Shown: positions 60,840-64,000 of the stretch, in pieces
Layout of the letters: every line of letters begins with the position of its first letter
How positions within the stretch are numbered: position 1 is the stretch's first letter
Assembly: GCA_964023205.1 (NCBI GenBank)
Contig: OZ026845.1
Span: forward strand, 12,038,001-12,102,000
Length of the DNA: 64,000 nucleotides
Origin: Lutraria lutraria
Taxonomy: Eukaryota > Mollusca > Bivalvia > Venerida > Mactridae
Direction: 5' to 3'
Made by a program: the position numbers and the translations under genes
Notes under the pieces: generated by a model
The model's input: the letters and a program-made list of their open reading frames with translations, nothing else
The model's database searches: none
What the model was told of the DNA's origin: nothing

Positions 60840-61530
60840 GTGACTGGCTAATTGTTTATAACAAGGTAAGTGGCCTGCTAATTGTTTGTTAATTACTGTA
60901 TATAACTTGGTGACTGGCTAATTGTATGTTAATTAGTGTATACAACTTGTGTAGTGACTGGCTTATTGTTTGTTAATTAGTGTATACAACTTGTGTAGTG
61001 ACTGGCTAATTGTATGTTAATTAGTGTACGTAATTTAGTGACAGGTTAATTGTATGTTAATTAGTGTATATAACTTGGTGACAGGCTAATTGTATGTTAA
61101 TTAGTGTATACAACTTGTGTAGTGACAGGCTAATTGTATGTTAATTAGTGTATGTAACTTAGTGATAGGCTAATTGTATGTTAATTAGTGTATATAAATT
61201 GGTGACTGGCTTATTGTATGTTAATTAGTGTATACAAATTGTGTAGTGACTGGCTTATTGTATGTTAATTAGTGTATACAACATGTGTAGTGACTGGCTA
61301 ATCGTGTGTTAATTAGTGTATGTTACTTAATGACAGGCTAATTGTATGTTAGTGTATATAACTTGGTAAGTGACTGGTTAATAGTATGTTAATTAGTGTA
61401 TATAACTTGTGTTGTGACTGGTTAATTGTATGTTACTTAGTGTATATAACTTGGTAAGCAATTAGCTAGTTGTATGTTACTTAATGTATATAACTTGGTA
61501 TGTGACTGACTGGCTTATTGTTTGTTGCTT
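60840..61530. repeat. Minisatellite, unit about 40-45 bp
   Basis: About 14 imperfect copies of a unit containing GACTGGCTAATTGTATGTTA and ATTAGTGTATATAACTTGG. Variants alternate between ACTTGG and ACTTGTGTAG ends. Confidence 0.9.
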
Positions 61531-62316
61531 AATGTAATGTGTGGTGCAATTTTATTAAACTGCCAAAGCTAAATAATTACATGTACATGGTCGATGAATG
61601 TGATTATTTTTAGCTTCATACCAGTTATTTTTTTTTACCATTGTATAATGTTTTGTAGTCATCGTTCAATGCATAATTAATTGTACGTTTGTTCACTGGT
61701 ATAACAAAAATTAAAGAACAGATTACCAAAGTAATATTGTACAGAACTACTTTGCCGAATGTAAAAATAAATGCAAGCATTGACCATGAAATCATGCATC
61801 TTTGACAGTTTAATAAAATCGCACATTATCATCTTTTAACTATTGACTAATAATGTTTGGTAACAACTGACCACACTCTGATGAAATGCAACCATGGTCC
61901 TGCTTTTATGAGGATCCATTAGCTGACACAAAATCTAGTTCAAGAACATGTGTATGTACTTGACAAATAAGTAAGCCCTTATTAATTATAATTGAAAAAT
62001 ATGCGAAGTAACAATTATAGAATCTAAGCTAAGACATGTCTATGGACTTGTGTACATACCCTCAGGTAGGCATCATAACAATACAGGAGCATCATGGGAA
62101 AACAATACCACCACAGCTTTCTACAGATCATACATCCAGTTAATTAGTGATTTCTTAGTTCTCTGCACCATGCTATAAAAAGAACAATTTCAGTGTTAAT
62201 TAAATGATCATTACCTAGACAAAATATGAAAATATAATAGTTGGAATATCTATTCACAAAAGTGCTTAACGAAGTATAAACAGACAAACTAAGTTAGTAA
62301 AGGACCTGACTAAATA
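61531..62316. other. Non-coding, with a candidate terminal exon at 62127-62178
   Basis: After a CTTTCTACAG acceptor, 62127-62178 would complete the split codon of the 55.0-kb exon and read SYIQLISDFLVLCTML to a stop. All three frames are open nearby, and the intron would be 7 kb, so this is only a candidate. Confidence 0.3.
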
Positions 62317-62490
62317 CAGTCAAACCTGTGTTACTAAGGGGTCACCTCTGAATAAAGGCCATCCTCTGAATATAAGCTTTTCTTTAAAGAACTGCTAGTG
62401 AATATCAAGAACAAATGACCTCCAAATAAAGGTCACCTGTCAATAAAGGCCACATTTTCTCTTTCCTAAGGGTGGCCACTGGTTTGACTG
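62317..62490. mobile_element. Miniature TIR element, CAGTCAAACCTG ends (copy B)
   Basis: Second copy of the 21345-21522 family: CAGTCAAACCTG at the left, CTGGTTTGACTG at the right, with AATAAAGGTCACCTGTCA inside. The copy interrupts the TAAGTG-rich zone. Confidence 0.8.
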
Positions 62491-62494
62491 AATG

Positions 62495-63600
62495 TAAGTG
62501 TCTGACTAAGTATGTAAGTGTTTGCCTTAGTATTAAGTTCCTGACTCAGTATATAACTGATGAACTAAGTATGTAAGTTTATTACTTAGTATGTAAGTGC
62601 CTAATTAAGTATGTAAGTTTATTACTAAGTATGTAAGTGCCTGAGTATATATATCTAATTAACTAAGTATGTCTGACTTAAGACAAAATATGTAAGTATT
62701 ATATTAAGTATCTGATTCTGAATGAGTATGTGTGACTTAGTATGTAACTTAAACTGACTTAGTATATAAGTGCCTGACTTAGTATCTAAGTATCTGAATA
62801 AGTATGTAAGTGCCTGGCTTAGTATCTAAAAATATGAATAAGTATATAAGTGCCTGTCTAAATTTAAGTATCTGAAAAAGTATGTAAGTGACTGTCTAAA
62901 TTTAAGTATCTGAATAAGTATGTAAGTGCCTGGCTTAGTATCTAAAAATATGAATAAGTATATAAGTGCCTGTCTAAATTTAAGTATCTGAAAAAGTATG
63001 TAAGTGCCTGTCTAAATTTAAGTATCTGAATAAGTATGTAAGTGCCTGTCTAAATTTAAGTATCTGAAAAAGTATGTAAGTGCCTGTCTAAATTTAAGTA
63101 TCTGAATAAGTATGTAAGTGCCTGTCTAAATTTAAGTATCTGAATAAGTATGTAAGTGCCTGTCTTAATTTAAGTATCTTAATAAGTATGTAAGTGCCTG
63201 CCTTAATATTTAAGTATCTGAATAAATATATAAGTGCCTGATTAATAATGTAAATGTCTGAATAAGTATATGAGTGCCTGACATAGGATGTAACAGACTA
63301 ACTTAGCATATATAAGGACCTGACTAAATAAGTATCTGTCTAAACATAACAGTGCCTGACTTAATATGTAACTGACTTAGTATGGAACAGACAAAACTTA
63401 GTATGTAAGTGTCTGTCTAAGTATACAGATGTCTGACTTAGTATGCAACTGACTAACTAAGTATGTTAGTGCTGATTACTTAGTATGTAACAGATTAACT
63501 ATGTATGTACGTGCCTGACTAATTATGCTTACAGACTGACTAAGTACATTTCTTATCAAATATGTAACAGACTAAATAAGTATTATTGCATCAACTTAGT
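62495..63600. repeat. Minisatellite, unit about 38 bp with a 116-bp superunit
   Basis: Repeats of TAAGTATGTAAGTGCCTG and TCTAAATTTAAGTATCTGA. The core 62850-63200 is most regular, with units starting near 63002, 63040, 63078 and 63116. AGTATCTAAAAATATGAAT recurs at 62821 and 62937, marking a 116-bp block duplication. The flanks are degenerate. Confidence 0.9.
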
Positions 63601-64000
63601 AGAGGTCTGCTAGACAATGCTACATACCAAATATCTTAGCTCTAGGCCTTGTAGTTTTGTACAAGAAGATTTTTCTAATTTTCCTATATATGTCTATATA
63701 CATCATGTGACCCCCAAGACGGGGCCAATTTTGACCCTAGGGCAATAATTTGAACAAACAGACATGCTACATACCAAATATCTAAGCTCTAGGCCTAGTG
63801 GTTTCAGAGAATAAGATTTTTGAAGATTTTCAAAAGAAATCCTTCTGGTTGCTATGGCAACCAGATTTCTGCACGGAATGTAACTCTTTGAACAACCTTG
63901 GAACACACGTGTGAAGTTTTGTTGAAATTGACCCAGTGGTTTAGGAGGAGATGATGTTTAAAGAAATTGTTGATGACGGACGACGGACATTATATATCTA
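63601..64000 (-). repeat. AGCTCAC-family repeat in inverse orientation, cut by window end (copy 9)
   Basis: Reverse complement of the copy 3 type: CATACCAAATATCTAAGC, GGGGCCAATTTTGACCCTAG, GTTGCTATGGCAACCAG and GACGGACGACGGACAT. It begins abruptly after the minisatellite and leads toward the family's 5' end beyond 64000. Confidence 0.8.

Overview
The window reads as AT-rich non-coding DNA of a metazoan, most likely a bivalve mollusc or another lophotrochozoan. The reasons are: spliced exons with GT/AG borders and large introns, no ORF above about 150 codons, relics of several LINE clades, tRNA-derived SINEs, many short elements with terminal inverted repeats (TIRs), and several interspersed repeat families that I remember as typical of bivalve genomes. 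The species assignment is inference. There is no operon, CRISPR array, prophage or intact transposase gene.

Layout. 1-6640: AT-rich satellite, about 39 monomers of 168-172 bp, with a 2.2-kb higher-order period; it runs off the left edge and decays through 6640-9240. 7.0-14.1 kb: a retroelement graveyard with three degenerate LINE reverse-transcriptase (RT) relics, a SINE with 59-bp direct repeats, a mariner-like relic and a small palindromic TIR element. 16.1-16.8 kb: a large foldback followed by a 179-bp tandem repeat. 18.4-21.0 kb: exon-like blocks of an unidentified, broken coiled-coil gene. 23.6-27.1 kb: an imperfect local duplication. 29.3-31.0 kb: three phase-compatible exons of a PRPF39-like splicing factor carrying a frameshift and two stops, an unprocessed pseudogene. 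33.2-34.2 kb: a second dimeric SINE, split by an insertion that ends in a 141-bp hairpin. 37-53 kb: repeated copies of a family bounded by AGCTCACCTG and GGCCCTCTTGTT-type ends with interchangeable tandem cores, plus a 752-bp foldback element with 196-bp arms and a perfect 8-bp target duplication. 49.8-55.0 kb (perhaps to 62.2 kb): three undamaged, phase-consistent exons of an unidentified gene, the only likely living gene here. 55.9-60.6 kb: five TIR or palindromic elements. 60.8-63.6 kb: two minisatellites. 63.6-64.0 kb: an inverted fragment of the AGCTCAC family.

The genes do not form a pathway. The main content is repeat biology: a satellite with higher-order structure, nested insertions that give a relative chronology, a modular repeat family, dimeric SINEs and two decayed unprocessed gene copies. 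I found no convincing new enzymatic system.
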